Positions 9,581 to 17,557 of a DNA stretch of 35,702 nucleotides are shown piece after piece. The DNA is from Rhodococcus sp. KRD162 (GTDB lineage: Bacteria > Actinomycetota > Actinomycetes > Mycobacteriales > Mycobacteriaceae). The DNA lies in the NCBI RefSeq assembly GCF_017168335.1, contig NZ_JABFAU010000016.1:1-35702 (forward strand), read 5' to 3'. Made by a program: the position numbers and the translations under genes. The notes beneath the pieces were generated by a model that was not told where the DNA came from, made no database searches, and worked only from the letters and a program-made list of their open reading frames with translations. Position 1 is the stretch's first letter. The number at the start of each line of letters is the position of its first letter.

Positions 9581-10992
9581 TGGGGGGACGACACCGCAGG
9601 GCGAGCGAGATCGACGGCGACGTCGACGTTGCCTCCGGGGCGGGCCTGGACAGCGTCGAACGGAGGGCCGTCGTTCTCAGTACCCTCTTCCGGATTATCG
9701 GCACACCTGTCGTTGCCGTCGCCGGACTCGTCAGCGCCGGGCTCGTGATCCGGGCCACCGGCCCCTCGGCGTACGGCGTCGTGGCCCTCGTTGCCACCGT
9801 CGGACTGCTGCTGCCCTTTGCCGATCTCGGCATCGGAGCCGTCGTGACAAGCGCAACTGCGAGGTCGCGAGATCCCGTCAACGACGCCTATGCGCTCGCA
9901 GTGATCCGCCGCGCATACCGAATCCTGGCCCGGGTGACCGTCGTCGTTACTGGCATTGCCGTTGTGGTCATGATGTTCGACGGATGGGGCACGTTGATCG
10001 GGACCACCACCGGACCAGAAGACAGGCTGGTCATCACCATTGCCGTGGCCCTGTTCGGGGTGACGATTCCGGCGGGCCTCGGGCTGCGCATTCTGATCGG
10101 GGTGGACCGGGCGCAACTGATCGTCGTGGTGATGGTGAGCAACTCGTTGTTCGCGTTGTTGGTCACGGCAGGCATGTACACCGGTGGCGTCCGCGGAATT
10201 TGGTATGTGCTGCCTCCGTTGATCGGTGCACTCTTGGGCAACCTCATGGGAACCGTGCTCGCACTGAGAGTCTCAGGTCTAGGGCTGAGTGTGTTCAGGC
10301 GAGCTGCGGTGACGATGCCGACGAAAGGGCTACTCGAGGGATCGCTGTGGCTCTTCGTGGTGAGTGTGGGAATCCCTTTCGGCCTTCAAGCCCAGCGAGT
10401 CGTGCTCTCGCACCTGTCCAGTCCTCTCGAATTGAGCCGATACGCGTTGATGGCACAGCTCTACGGACTGTGCTGGTCGGTGTTCTCCACCGCGGCGCTC
10501 GCATTCTGGCCGATCTTCGTCAAGCGGCGCGGGGCCGCAGAACATACCGTCCGACTCTGGTTGACGTCGACCATGGGCTTCGGACTGGTCGCGATGGTCG
10601 CAGCGATCCCACTCGTACTGCTCAGTCCATGGCTGGCTGATGTGCTCTCCGGGAACACCATCGACATTTCGTCGACACTCGCCGGAGCCTTTGCGGTGCT
10701 ACTTGTTGCGCAATGCGTCCACCTCCCCTCGGGGATGCTGCTGACCAAGCCGACCGAGGCGCGTTGGCAGGCAGGATGTCTCGCGGCCATGGCGGCGGTC
10801 ACCACCGTCGCCGCTATTGCGGTTGCACCGGCGACAGGTGCCGCGGGGGTGGTGCTCGTCACCGCAGGAGCAGTCGTGCTGTGCCAGTTCATTCCCGACA
10901 TTGCTTGGGTGCCACGCCTGGTACGCAACCGCGACTCTGAACCTGACGCCTCTGCTCGGGTAGAACTTGCTGCGGCAGTGAGGATCTCATGA
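9580..10992 (+). CDS. Wzx-like polysaccharide flippase
   Basis: Predicted 470 residues with about twelve hydrophobic segments spread over the full length and a short charged N-terminus of about 30 residues. The opening LFRIIGTPVVAVAGLVSAGLVIRATGPSAYGVVAL and PFADLGIGAVVTSATAR are typical of the polysaccharide transport (MOP/PST) superfamily. It would carry the lipid-linked repeat unit to the outer face for polymerisation. I place the start at the ATG in the TGATG overlap with the preceding gene; a GTG directly before it is also in frame. The stop overlaps the next start as ATGA. Sitting between glycosyltransferases and a polymerase gene is the expected Wzx/Wzy arrangement. Confidence 0.85.
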   Translation: MGGRHRRASEIDGDVDVASGAGLDSVERRAVVLSTLFRIIGTPVVAVAGLVSAGLVIRATGPSAYGVVALVATVGLLLPFADLGIGAVVTSATARSRDPVNDAYALAVIRRAYRILARVTVVVTGIAVVVMMFDGWGTLIGTTTGPEDRLVITIAVALFGVTIPAGLGLRILIGVDRAQLIVVVMVSNSLFALLVTAGMYTGGVRGIWYVLPPLIGALLGNLMGTVLALRVSGLGLSVFRRAAVTMPTKGLLEGSLWLFVVSVGIPFGLQAQRVVLSHLSSPLELSRYALMAQLYGLCWSVFSTAALAFWPIFVKRRGAAEHTVRLWLTSTMGFGLVAMVAAIPLVLLSPWLADVLSGNTIDISSTLAGAFAVLLVAQCVHLPSGMLLTKPTEARWQAGCLAAMAAVTTVAAIAVAPATGAAGVVLVTAGAVVLCQFIPDIAWVPRLVRNRDSEPDASARVELAAAVRIS

Positions 10993-11507
10993 TCGACGTC
11001 GCGAAGTTCCTCCCACTGTTACGCCCACTCAACCGAATCGACCAGAACGCCTACATGACCATCGTCATCACCCTGCTTCGAAAGGCAGGTGTGACGATCG
11101 AGGGCACGCCACTGTGGATCTCCTCCTCGATTTTCCTGGACAACTCCGGCCCCGGCTCGATCGCCTTCGGCGACCGGTGCGTCGTGTCGGATTCCGTCAA
11201 AATACTCACCCACGACTTCTCCCTCGACCGAGTGGCCGAAGCACGTGGGGAACTTCCCCGCGACGAAGAGCTGTACCGCCGGGCATCGGTATCGATCGGT
11301 GCCCGAGCATTCGTCGGACTGGGAACGGTCATCATGCCCGGTGTGATCGTTGGCGACGACGCCATCATCGGAGCCGGGTCCGTGGTGACACAGTCGATCG
11401 CACCGGGAGATGTGGTGGCAGGCAATCCTGCTCGCCGGATCTGTACGACCGACGAGCTGTGGAACAAGAGGCGGTCGGACTTCGAAGTACGGAAACGGAG
11501 ACGCTGA
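10989..11507 (+). CDS. Hexapeptide-repeat acyltransferase
   Basis: Predicted 172 residues, WcaF/Maa-like. Repeats begin at about residue 55 (GSIAFGDRCVVSDSVKIL) and continue through SVSIGARAFVGLGTVIMPGVIVGDDAIIGAGSVV, ending in VVAGNPARRI, the standard C-terminal turn. THDFS near residue 75 carries the probable catalytic His. It is coupled by overlaps on both sides (ATGA with the flippase, TGATG with the next glycosyltransferase), so it is made together with the assembly enzymes and probably acylates an intermediate of the same glycan. The acyl group may be acetyl, but other small acyl groups are possible in this fold. Confidence 0.85.
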   Translation: MIDVAKFLPLLRPLNRIDQNAYMTIVITLLRKAGVTIEGTPLWISSSIFLDNSGPGSIAFGDRCVVSDSVKILTHDFSLDRVAEARGELPRDEELYRRASVSIGARAFVGLGTVIMPGVIVGDDAIIGAGSVVTQSIAPGDVVAGNPARRICTTDELWNKRRSDFEVRKRRR

Positions 11508-12772
11508 TGCGGATCACATTGATCGGCCTGAACTACAAGCCCGAGGTCACTGGAATCGCGCCCTACACCGCTGATGTCGCGGAAGGGCTGTCGGAGCGGG
11601 GGTACGACATTCATGTTGTCACCGGTTTCCCCCACTATCCGCAATGGGCACCCGACCCGCGTTACGCAGGCCCGACCATCGAGGAGACGGTCGACGGTGT
11701 GCATGTCACTCGGCATCGGCACTACGTTCCAGGCAGCATGACCGTCACTCAGCGCGCACATCTGGAATTGTCCTTCGGGAGCCGAGTGGCACGCAGCCGT
11801 ATTCCGGCCTCGGACGTGGTGGTGTGCGTCTCGCCGGCGCTGGTGGCCACGGGTCTGGTGATGGCGCGCCTGAAGGCGCAGCCGTTACGGCCCGCCCTGG
11901 GGGTGTGGGTGCAAGATCTGTACAGTCGCGGAGTCATCGAGACCGGCACCATGCATGGGCCGAGTGTCGGCGCTACGGGCAATCTCGAATCCGGCATCCT
12001 GCGCGCGGCCGACGGGGTCGCGGTAATCCACCAGCGTTTCGCTGATCACGTCCGAACCGCGCTGCACGTGCCGGAGAGCAAGCTCAGTGTCATACCGAAC
12101 TGGACGCACATGCCGCATCAGACACCGATGAGCCGTGACCATGCGCGTGATCTGCTGGGATGGTCGCGGGACTCGGTGATCGCTTTGCATGCAGGAAACA
12201 TGGGACTCAAACAGGGACTCGAGAATGTGGTGGAGGCAGCGAGGGAGTCCGATCGTCGAGGTGGACCTGTGCAGTTCGTCTTGATGGGTGATGGCAATCA
12301 ACGGCAGATGCTTGAGGAGTTGGGCGCAGGAATATCCTGCCTGAAGTTCGTACGGTCTCTGCCGGAGAAGGAGTTTCGCGCGGCTCTCGATGCAGCGAAT
12401 GTTCTGTTGGTCAACGAGTTGCCCGAGGTCGCCGAGATGGCCGTCCCCAGCAAACTCACCGCCTACTTCGGCAGCGGAAGCCCCGTTCTCGCTGCTACCG
12501 CTGCAGGAAGCGTCACCGACCGGGAGGTGCGAGCTGCCGGTGCAGGGATACGGGTGGACCCTGCGAACCCCTCCGCGATGGTGGAGGGAGTGATGGACCT
12601 GGTCTCCGACCCCGTGAAGTCCGCGATGTTCGTAGAGTCGGGCAATCGCTATCTGCGGCACAACATGTCCCGAGATGTCGCCCTGGACAGATTCGAGGAA
12701 TGGGTGGGCACACTTGCGAGTGCTCACCCCACGAGGGCGCGAACGGCATCGAGCGCACGCTTGGGGGAGTAG
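11507..12772 (+). CDS. Family 4 glycosyltransferase, WcaI/WbuB-like
   Basis: Predicted 421 residues. The first domain opens with MRITLIGLNYKPEVTGIAPY, where YKPE..GIAPYT is characteristic of WcaI/WbuB enzymes, followed by HVVTGFPHYPQW. The second domain has LHAGNMGLKQGLENVVEA, VLMGDGNQRQMLEE, VNELPEVAEMAVPSKLTAY and FGSGSPVLAATAAGS, the nucleotide-binding region of the GT-B fold. WcaI is described as adding fucose in colanic acid assembly, which would suit the gmd-fcl pair here, but that is inference. The start is fixed by TGATG overlap. The 3' end overlaps the convergent glycosidase gene by 49 bases. Confidence 0.88.
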   Translation: MRITLIGLNYKPEVTGIAPYTADVAEGLSERGYDIHVVTGFPHYPQWAPDPRYAGPTIEETVDGVHVTRHRHYVPGSMTVTQRAHLELSFGSRVARSRIPASDVVVCVSPALVATGLVMARLKAQPLRPALGVWVQDLYSRGVIETGTMHGPSVGATGNLESGILRAADGVAVIHQRFADHVRTALHVPESKLSVIPNWTHMPHQTPMSRDHARDLLGWSRDSVIALHAGNMGLKQGLENVVEAARESDRRGGPVQFVLMGDGNQRQMLEELGAGISCLKFVRSLPEKEFRAALDAANVLLVNELPEVAEMAVPSKLTAYFGSGSPVLAATAAGSVTDREVRAAGAGIRVDPANPSAMVEGVMDLVSDPVKSAMFVESGNRYLRHNMSRDVALDRFEEWVGTLASAHPTRARTASSARLGE

Positions 12773-13788
12773 TCCGATCGCATCAGGCCGTAGTTGTAAT
12801 CCGGCACTGCGCTGCCCGTCATCGAGTCTCGAAGGTCGAAGACGAACACCGGCCCCGCATACGGCAACTGCGTCAGTGTGGTGATGCCGTCGACTAGAAT
12901 GTCGGCTTGCCGCTGCTCATCGACACCGGCACTCGTTGTCGGCGCGCCGAATTCAGTGAACCAGATCTTCTTGTGTGCGTCCCCGTGGCGCTCCATCACC
13001 GAGTGTACGGCCGCGATCTCGTTGGCCGAGGACCAGCTCTCGGTCGGCTGGCTCAACAGCTGGGGGCTGCTGTACGGGTGCATCGCGACGGCGTCGAAGC
13101 TGCCGGCACCCGCGCACCGGTAGAGGGCCTCGACGAACGTCGACGGAGACAGGTCGTTGGCGGAATCGATTGCGGGAGAGGTTGGTCCGGTGATCACCAA
13201 GGACTCCGGCGCAGCGGCGCGGATGGCGGTGGAACTCGCTGAGAGGACATCGCAGTAGTGAATCGGGTTCACGCTCGGGCCGTAGCTGGCCGCGACATTC
13301 GGTTCGTTCCACACCTCCCACGCTGTGATCTGGTCACGGTAGCGAGAGGCTGCGGCAGAGGCGAATTGGGCGAACCGAGCGGCAGAAGCAGGCGCGGGAT
13401 GTGGCACATGCGCGTACTCGACCGGAACCGCCCACGTCGGTGCCCACGTCAATACACCGAGCACGGCGAGGTTGCGTTCGGAGGCCCACTCGATCTCCGC
13501 ATCGATACTGCTCCAATCGGCCGCCCCCTCGACGCTTTCGATATCGGACCACTTGACCAGCAACCTGATCGCGGTGAATCCGATATCGGCAACCGCGTCG
13601 ATATCGCGCTCGACATCGGAACCCGGCATGCCGGTACTGGCCGCATTGCTGGCAACGCGTACCGAATCCCATACCGAAACAGGGAGTTGGCCCAGTTCTC
13701 GGGTTCGTTCGTGCTCGATGCTCGTCGAACACGATGCGGCGAGAATGAGCGTCAATGCCAGCGGAACCCACCTGTGTCGCAAGGCCAT
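12724..13788 (-). CDS. Putative lipoprotein glycoside hydrolase of clan GH-A (PslG/GH39-like)
   Basis: Predicted 354 residues. The N-terminus MALRHRWVPLALTLILAASC is a lipoprotein-type signal with Cys20 as the likely lipid anchor; its lipobox (AAS before Cys) is only fair. The mature part is a TIM-barrel glycosidase: ITAWEVWNEPN carries the acid/base Glu162 in an NEP motif and IWFTEFGAP carries the probable nucleophile Glu279; AIRLLVKW and AVAMHPYS fit the barrel strands. PslG, a glycosidase of a Pseudomonas exopolysaccharide cluster, is the closest functional model I know. Here it may trim or release the polymer outside the cell. I start at 13788 because that places the signal peptide first; a longer frame to 14241 has only non-conserved residues. 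It overlaps the facing gene by 49 bases. Confidence 0.8.
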   Translation of the reverse strand: MALRHRWVPLALTLILAASCSTSIEHERTRELGQLPVSVWDSVRVASNAASTGMPGSDVERDIDAVADIGFTAIRLLVKWSDIESVEGAADWSSIDAEIEWASERNLAVLGVLTWAPTWAVPVEYAHVPHPAPASAARFAQFASAAASRYRDQITAWEVWNEPNVAASYGPSVNPIHYCDVLSASSTAIRAAAPESLVITGPTSPAIDSANDLSPSTFVEALYRCAGAGSFDAVAMHPYSSPQLLSQPTESWSSANEIAAVHSVMERHGDAHKKIWFTEFGAPTTSAGVDEQRQADILVDGITTLTQLPYAGPVFVFDLRDSMTGSAVPDYNYGLMRSDYSPKRALDAVRALVG

Positions 13789-13806
13789 ACGATGCAGTAT
13801 GACGGG

Positions 13807-13835
13807 TGGACACCGCGGCTGCGCGACCTTAGATT
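13807..13835 (+). promoter_or_regulatory. Promoter for a leaderless transcript
   Basis: TGGACA (13807-13812) differs from the -35 consensus at one base. After exactly 17 bases comes TAGATT (13830-13835), a TANNNT -10 box, and after seven more bases the ATG at 13843. This geometry puts the transcription start at the start codon and argues for 13843 over the in-frame ATG at 13792. Confidence 0.6.
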
Positions 13836-13842
13836 TGCACAC

Positions 13843-14439
13843 ATGCCCTACACCGCGAAGAAGTCCGTTCTGATTCGGCTTGCCCGCATCTGGGCGTGGC
13901 CGTTGTGGTGGGGCGTGCAAGCCTCGGGCAACGAGGATGTGGTGCGCGCAGATGTGAATCGGTGGATCGAATGCATCGGCAACGACGCTCTCGTGCCACT
14001 GGACGAGTACTCGCGGTTCGCTTACCTCGCGGGCGCACTGCGGGAATTCCGCAATGTCGTGCATTTTCGGATGCGGCAAAGCCCCCTTCCAGTCCGTCTG
14101 ATCCTGATGCGGCTCTACCGGCCCGATCAGACCATCATTCTCGAGTCGGACTCCATCGGCCCGGGGATCTTTCTGCACCACGGCAACGGAATCATGGTCT
14201 CGGCGACGTCCATCGGCCGAAATTTCTGGGTGAATCAGCATGCATCGGTGGGCTATTCACCGAAAGGAAGACCTACTATCGGTGACGACGTGACGGTCGC
14301 TGCCGGTGCCGTCGTCGCTGGGCCGATCGTGCTCGGAGATGGCGTCACCATCGGTGCCAATGCGGTAGTGGTGAAAGACGTTCCGCCGGGCACCGTCATG
14401 GCTGCGCCGCTCGCGCAGCCACTCAGGAAGCGGACATGA
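13843..14439 (+). CDS. Serine-acetyltransferase-like hexapeptide acyltransferase
   Basis: Predicted 198 residues. An alpha-helical N-terminal half of about 85 residues precedes a left-handed beta-helix: GPGIFLHHGNGIMVSATSIG, NFWVNQHASVGYS, GRPTIGDDVTVAAGAVVAG, VTIGANAVVVKDVPPGTVM. The HHGNGI and KDVPPG motifs are those of the CysE-like branch, which also occurs in capsule loci acting on sugars. The position argues for glycan modification rather than cysteine synthesis. The start at 13843 follows a well-formed leaderless promoter; an ATG at 13792 in the same frame would add 17 residues and run almost to the divergent gene's start. The stop overlaps the next start as ATGA. Confidence 0.82.
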   Translation: MPYTAKKSVLIRLARIWAWPLWWGVQASGNEDVVRADVNRWIECIGNDALVPLDEYSRFAYLAGALREFRNVVHFRMRQSPLPVRLILMRLYRPDQTIILESDSIGPGIFLHHGNGIMVSATSIGRNFWVNQHASVGYSPKGRPTIGDDVTVAAGAVVAGPIVLGDGVTIGANAVVVKDVPPGTVMAAPLAQPLRKRT

Positions 14440-14969
14440 CCACACGCTCGCTCGCAGGTTTCACCGGTGCGGGGTACGACAAAGGCAAACCGTTCTACAT
14501 TCAAGTGCTGTGGATGCTCGTGTCCGGCCTGGTCGTGATGCCGTGGTGGTGTCCCAATTCGATCAGACTGCATGTTCTTCGAATGTTCGGCGCGCAAATC
14601 GGTATCGGAGTGTCGATTCGGCACCGCGTTCGCATTCACTGGCCGTGGAAGCTTGCTGTCGGCGACCATTCGTGGATCGGCGAGGGAGCATGGATTCTCA
14701 ACCTCGAACCGGTGACGATCGGAACAAACACCTGCATCTCACAGGACGTGCTGCTATGCACGGGAAGCCACGACAGGCGCTCGAACACCTTCGAGTTCGA
14801 CAATGCCCCTATCGTCGTCGGCGACAGAGCCTGGATTGCGGCCAGAGCCACCGTTCTGCGCGGCGTGACCATCGGAGATGACGCCACCGTCGGTGCGACA
14901 GCCCTGGTGGCCAACGACGTCGACAACGGCTCAACGGTCTTCGCGCCCACTGCCCGCCGTGCGGAGTGA
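14436..14969 (+). CDS. WcaF-like hexapeptide acyltransferase
   Basis: Predicted 177 residues. The N-terminal part (PFYIQVLWMLVSGLVVMPWW, then NSIRLHVLRMFGAQIG) is the partly hydrophobic lead-in of the WcaF family. Repeats follow: VSIRHRVRIHWPWKLAVGDH, WIGEGAWILNLEPVTIG, CISQDVLLCTGSHD with the probable catalytic His, and then WIAARATVLRGVTIGDDATVGATALV. WcaF acetylates a sugar of colanic acid; the role here is probably analogous, but the acceptor is unknown. Coupled by ATGA to the preceding acyltransferase and three bases from the next glycosyltransferase, so two acyltransferases and one glycosyltransferase are co-expressed. Confidence 0.87.
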   Translation: MTTRSLAGFTGAGYDKGKPFYIQVLWMLVSGLVVMPWWCPNSIRLHVLRMFGAQIGIGVSIRHRVRIHWPWKLAVGDHSWIGEGAWILNLEPVTIGTNTCISQDVLLCTGSHDRRSNTFEFDNAPIVVGDRAWIAARATVLRGVTIGDDATVGATALVANDVDNGSTVFAPTARRAE

Positions 14970-14972
14970 GAG

Positions 14973-16076
14973 ATGCGCATCCTGCACGTGGTGACACTGA
15001 TCTCCGAGGACGGTGCCTACGGCGGTCCCACGCGGGTGGCCCTCAACCAAGCCGGCGCGCTCGCCGATCTGGGTCACGAGGTAACCGTCGTCGCGGCCGG
15101 TCTCGGACCCCCACCGAAATCCGGCTCCGTCCAGATCGAACTGTTCACGCCTCGCCGGCTCATTCCGCGCAGCGGCTTCGCAGGGCTGTCCGCCCCAGGA
15201 ATGCTTCGGTGGCTAGCCGGGGCCGCCGAAAGATTCGACGTGGCTCACGTACACCTGGCTCGTGATCTGGTGACTCTGCCCGCCGCCCGGCTGTGCCGGC
15301 TGCGAGGACTGGCCACGGTGGTTCAAACCCACGGGATGATCGATGCAAGCGGCAAGCTTCTTGCGAAACCACTAGACGCCCTGGTCACCCGGTCGGCATT
15401 GCGTCGCGCGGCCGCAGTCTTCTACCTCACCGATCGCGAGCGATCCGATCTGATCGACGTAGCGGGGCCGAGGATGAAGCTGGTCAACGTGATCAACGGC
15501 GTACCCACACTGCCGGAGAAGGCGTCGGACCGCGGTCTCGAGGTGCTTTTTCTGGCCCGCCTACATCCACGCAAGCGCGCAGACCTCTTCGTCGACATGG
15601 CAGAAGTCATTGTGCACGAGCACGATTCCGTGACCTGCGCACTCGTCGGTCCAGATGCTGGTGCCGGAGATGCGATAGCGAAGAGGACCGGGCCCAGAAT
15701 TCGATGGGAGGGGCCGTGCGCCCCCGACCAGACCGCGGAACGCATGCGGGCAGCCGCGATCTATGTGCTCCCATCCGCCGACGAGCCGTATCCGATGTCG
15801 GTTCTCGAAGCCATGGCAGTGGGGCTGCCCGTGGTGGTCACCGATACTTGCGGTCTCGCAGGGGATATCACCCGTATCGGGTGTGGGATCGTGGTACACG
15901 CAGGCGAACTGCAGCCCCTACTCGACGCCGTGCGATTGCTTCTGGGCGATGAAGACCTGCGTGCCGCGATGGGCAGGCGAGGGCGCGCGGCGGCGCGTAC
16001 CGCTTTCGGCACGGTCACCGTCGCGCATGCGCTGGAGGAATCGTATCGAGAGGCGGCACCGCATGTCGCGAGGTAG
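14973..16076 (+). CDS. Family 4 glycosyltransferase
   Basis: Predicted 367 residues, GT-B fold. The N-terminal domain starts MRILHVVTLISEDGAYGGPT with the usual GGPT loop; TVVQTHGMIDASGKLL is the interdomain acceptor region. The C-terminal domain has EVLFLARLHPRKRADLFVDM, CALVGPDAG and YVLPSADEPYPMSVLEAMA, whose last part corresponds to the EX7E motif with the first acid replaced by the D-E pair, followed by GLPVVVTDTCG. It presumably adds a further sugar to the repeat unit. The ATG lies three bases after the previous stop, with GAG-rich sequence just upstream. Its 3' end overlaps the SGNH hydrolase gene by 14 bases. Confidence 0.87.
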   Translation: MRILHVVTLISEDGAYGGPTRVALNQAGALADLGHEVTVVAAGLGPPPKSGSVQIELFTPRRLIPRSGFAGLSAPGMLRWLAGAAERFDVAHVHLARDLVTLPAARLCRLRGLATVVQTHGMIDASGKLLAKPLDALVTRSALRRAAAVFYLTDRERSDLIDVAGPRMKLVNVINGVPTLPEKASDRGLEVLFLARLHPRKRADLFVDMAEVIVHEHDSVTCALVGPDAGAGDAIAKRTGPRIRWEGPCAPDQTAERMRAAAIYVLPSADEPYPMSVLEAMAVGLPVVVTDTCGLAGDITRIGCGIVVHAGELQPLLDAVRLLLGDEDLRAAMGRRGRAAARTAFGTVTVAHALEESYREAAPHVAR

Positions 16077-16770
16077 AGGCGTTCTGCTGATTCTGGTGAC
16101 GATCGTCGTTGTGGGTGCTGTCGGGGTTGGTCTTCGATACGACGCGACCCGCACCGAACGAGACCTCTCGGACGCCTCCGCCGAGCCGTTCGTCTCACCG
16201 GTCAACGGTGGCCCTCGCGCCGTCTTCATCGGAGACTCCTATGTATCGGGAGCCGGTGCAACCGATCTCGGCCACCGGTGGAGCTCGCTGCTCTCGGCGA
16301 AGAAGCTGTGGACCGAGGACAACATCGGAATCGGTGGCACCGGGTATGCATTGGCGGCACCGGGGTGTGGAGCAGAACGGTGCGGCAGCTTCCAGGAGAT
16401 GGCCGACTACGCAGTCACCCTGAACCCGCCGATCGTTGTGGTGGCCGGCGGCAACAACGACTTCGAGGAGTTCGTCCGCGACCCCACCGACATCGTCAAC
16501 GCGATCTACGACACCATGGGCATCTTGCGTTCGGGCCTGCCTACCGCGCGGATCATCGCCGTCGGCCCCTCCGCGGCGGCCGAGGTGCCGCCGTTCGTCA
16601 CGATCTACGAGGGTGTGGTGCGCGACGCGGTGAATGCCGTCGGCGGAGAGTTCGTGTCTCTGACCGAACCGGATGTCATCGAGGCCGACATGCTCGCTCC
16701 CGACGGGGTTCACGTCGATGACAGGGGACACGCCGCCATTGCTCGTGCGATCGATCAGGCGCTGCGTTGA
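16063..16770 (+). CDS. Membrane-anchored SGNH/GDSL hydrolase (paralogue A, catalytic set intact)
   Basis: Predicted 235 residues. One N-terminal membrane segment (about 7-23) would place the rest outside the cell. The SGNH blocks are complete: AVFIGDSYVSGAGA with nucleophile Ser59, GIGGTGYAL for the oxyanion Gly, VVVAGGNNDF with GGNND at 129-133, and DGVH (D214, H217) followed by GHAAIA. Such enzymes remove or transfer acyl groups on sugars. The 14-base overlap with the preceding glycosyltransferase links it to the polysaccharide unit, so a wall-side esterase or acyltransferase for the polymer is likely. It faces a paralogue at 16775 with only four bases between the stops. Confidence 0.85.
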   Translation: MSRGRGVLLILVTIVVVGAVGVGLRYDATRTERDLSDASAEPFVSPVNGGPRAVFIGDSYVSGAGATDLGHRWSSLLSAKKLWTEDNIGIGGTGYALAAPGCGAERCGSFQEMADYAVTLNPPIVVVAGGNNDFEEFVRDPTDIVNAIYDTMGILRSGLPTARIIAVGPSAAAEVPPFVTIYEGVVRDAVNAVGGEFVSLTEPDVIEADMLAPDGVHVDDRGHAAIARAIDQALR

Positions 16771-16774
16771 CCGG

Positions 16775-17557
16775 CTACCCCAGTGCGGACTGCACGCGCT
16801 GAGCGATAGCGGCATGGCCTAGGTTGTTCGCGTTCTCACCGTCGGCAAGAACGGTCTCAGGGGCGATTGCGGGCGGGTCGAGTAACGAAACATACTGCGC
16901 GCCGAACGTTTCCGCGGTATCGCGGACGTCTCGGTCCAGTCCGAGCGCGGCATCCGAGGCCTCTCCCGGCGTAGACGGACCGACAGCGATGATGCGGACC
17001 TGCGGCAATGCGTTTCTGATCTCGATGTAAGTCGTCGCAATGGCGACCTGTACGGCCGTCGGATCCTCGGCATAAGCGGCCACATCGTTCTGTCCGCCGG
17101 AAACCACCACGATCGACGGGTTCGCCGCGACAGCGTCGAGCGCCGTCGTCTGATAGTTGGGGCACGTATTCGATCCACAGGCCTCGACACCGGCAGTCGC
17201 GAGGTAGCCCGTGCCTGCCACTCCGAAGTTGCGCTCGTCCCAGTTCATCGCTGACGACAATCGAGACGTCCATCGCTCACTCTGCGGTTCCGCACCGACT
17301 CCGGCGGTGTAGGAATCCCCGACGAACGCAACGACGGGACGTGGCATCGGGGGATCGGTGGCCGGCGAGGTGCTCGTGGTGGTCTCGGCCGCGGAGCTGA
17401 CCGGAACGAGGGCAGTGACCGAATCGGAGTAGGGCGTCACCTCGCGAGTCGAGTGGATGAACACCGCAACCGCAACGAAGGCGAGTGCCGCGACGACCGC
17501 CGAAGCACCGCTGATCTTCCACCATGTGTCTCGCGACGAACCGCGCAAACCGGCCAT
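16775..17557 (-). CDS. Membrane-anchored SGNH-family protein (paralogue B, catalytic His missing)
   Basis: Predicted 260 residues. It has an N-terminal membrane segment (about 18-34), a Thr/Ser/Pro-rich stalk (about 53-75) and an SGNH domain clearly related to the protein at 16063: VAFVGDSYTAGVGAEP (Ser82), GVAGTGYLATAGVEACGS, VVSGGQNDVA, RIIAVGPS and GHAAIAQRV. The block that should read DxxH reads DGEN (239-242), so Asn242 replaces the catalytic His, while the Ser and Asp remain. It may be a weak enzyme, use another His such as the one in GHAA, or act as a binding protein. It is convergent with its paralogue, which suggests an inverted duplication. Confidence 0.82.
   Translation of the reverse strand: MAGLRGSSRDTWWKISGASAVVAALAFVAVAVFIHSTREVTPYSDSVTALVPVSSAAETTTSTSPATDPPMPRPVVAFVGDSYTAGVGAEPQSERWTSRLSSAMNWDERNFGVAGTGYLATAGVEACGSNTCPNYQTTALDAVAANPSIVVVSGGQNDVAAYAEDPTAVQVAIATTYIEIRNALPQVRIIAVGPSTPGEASDAALGLDRDVRDTAETFGAQYVSLLDPPAIAPETVLADGENANNLGHAAIAQRVQSALG

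Noticed and set aside
13792..13842. ATG at 13792 as the start of the CysE-like acyltransferase
   Set aside because: It would place the promoter elements TGGACA and TAGATT inside the gene and leave only three bases to the divergent gene's start; the ATG at 13843 fits the promoter spacing.
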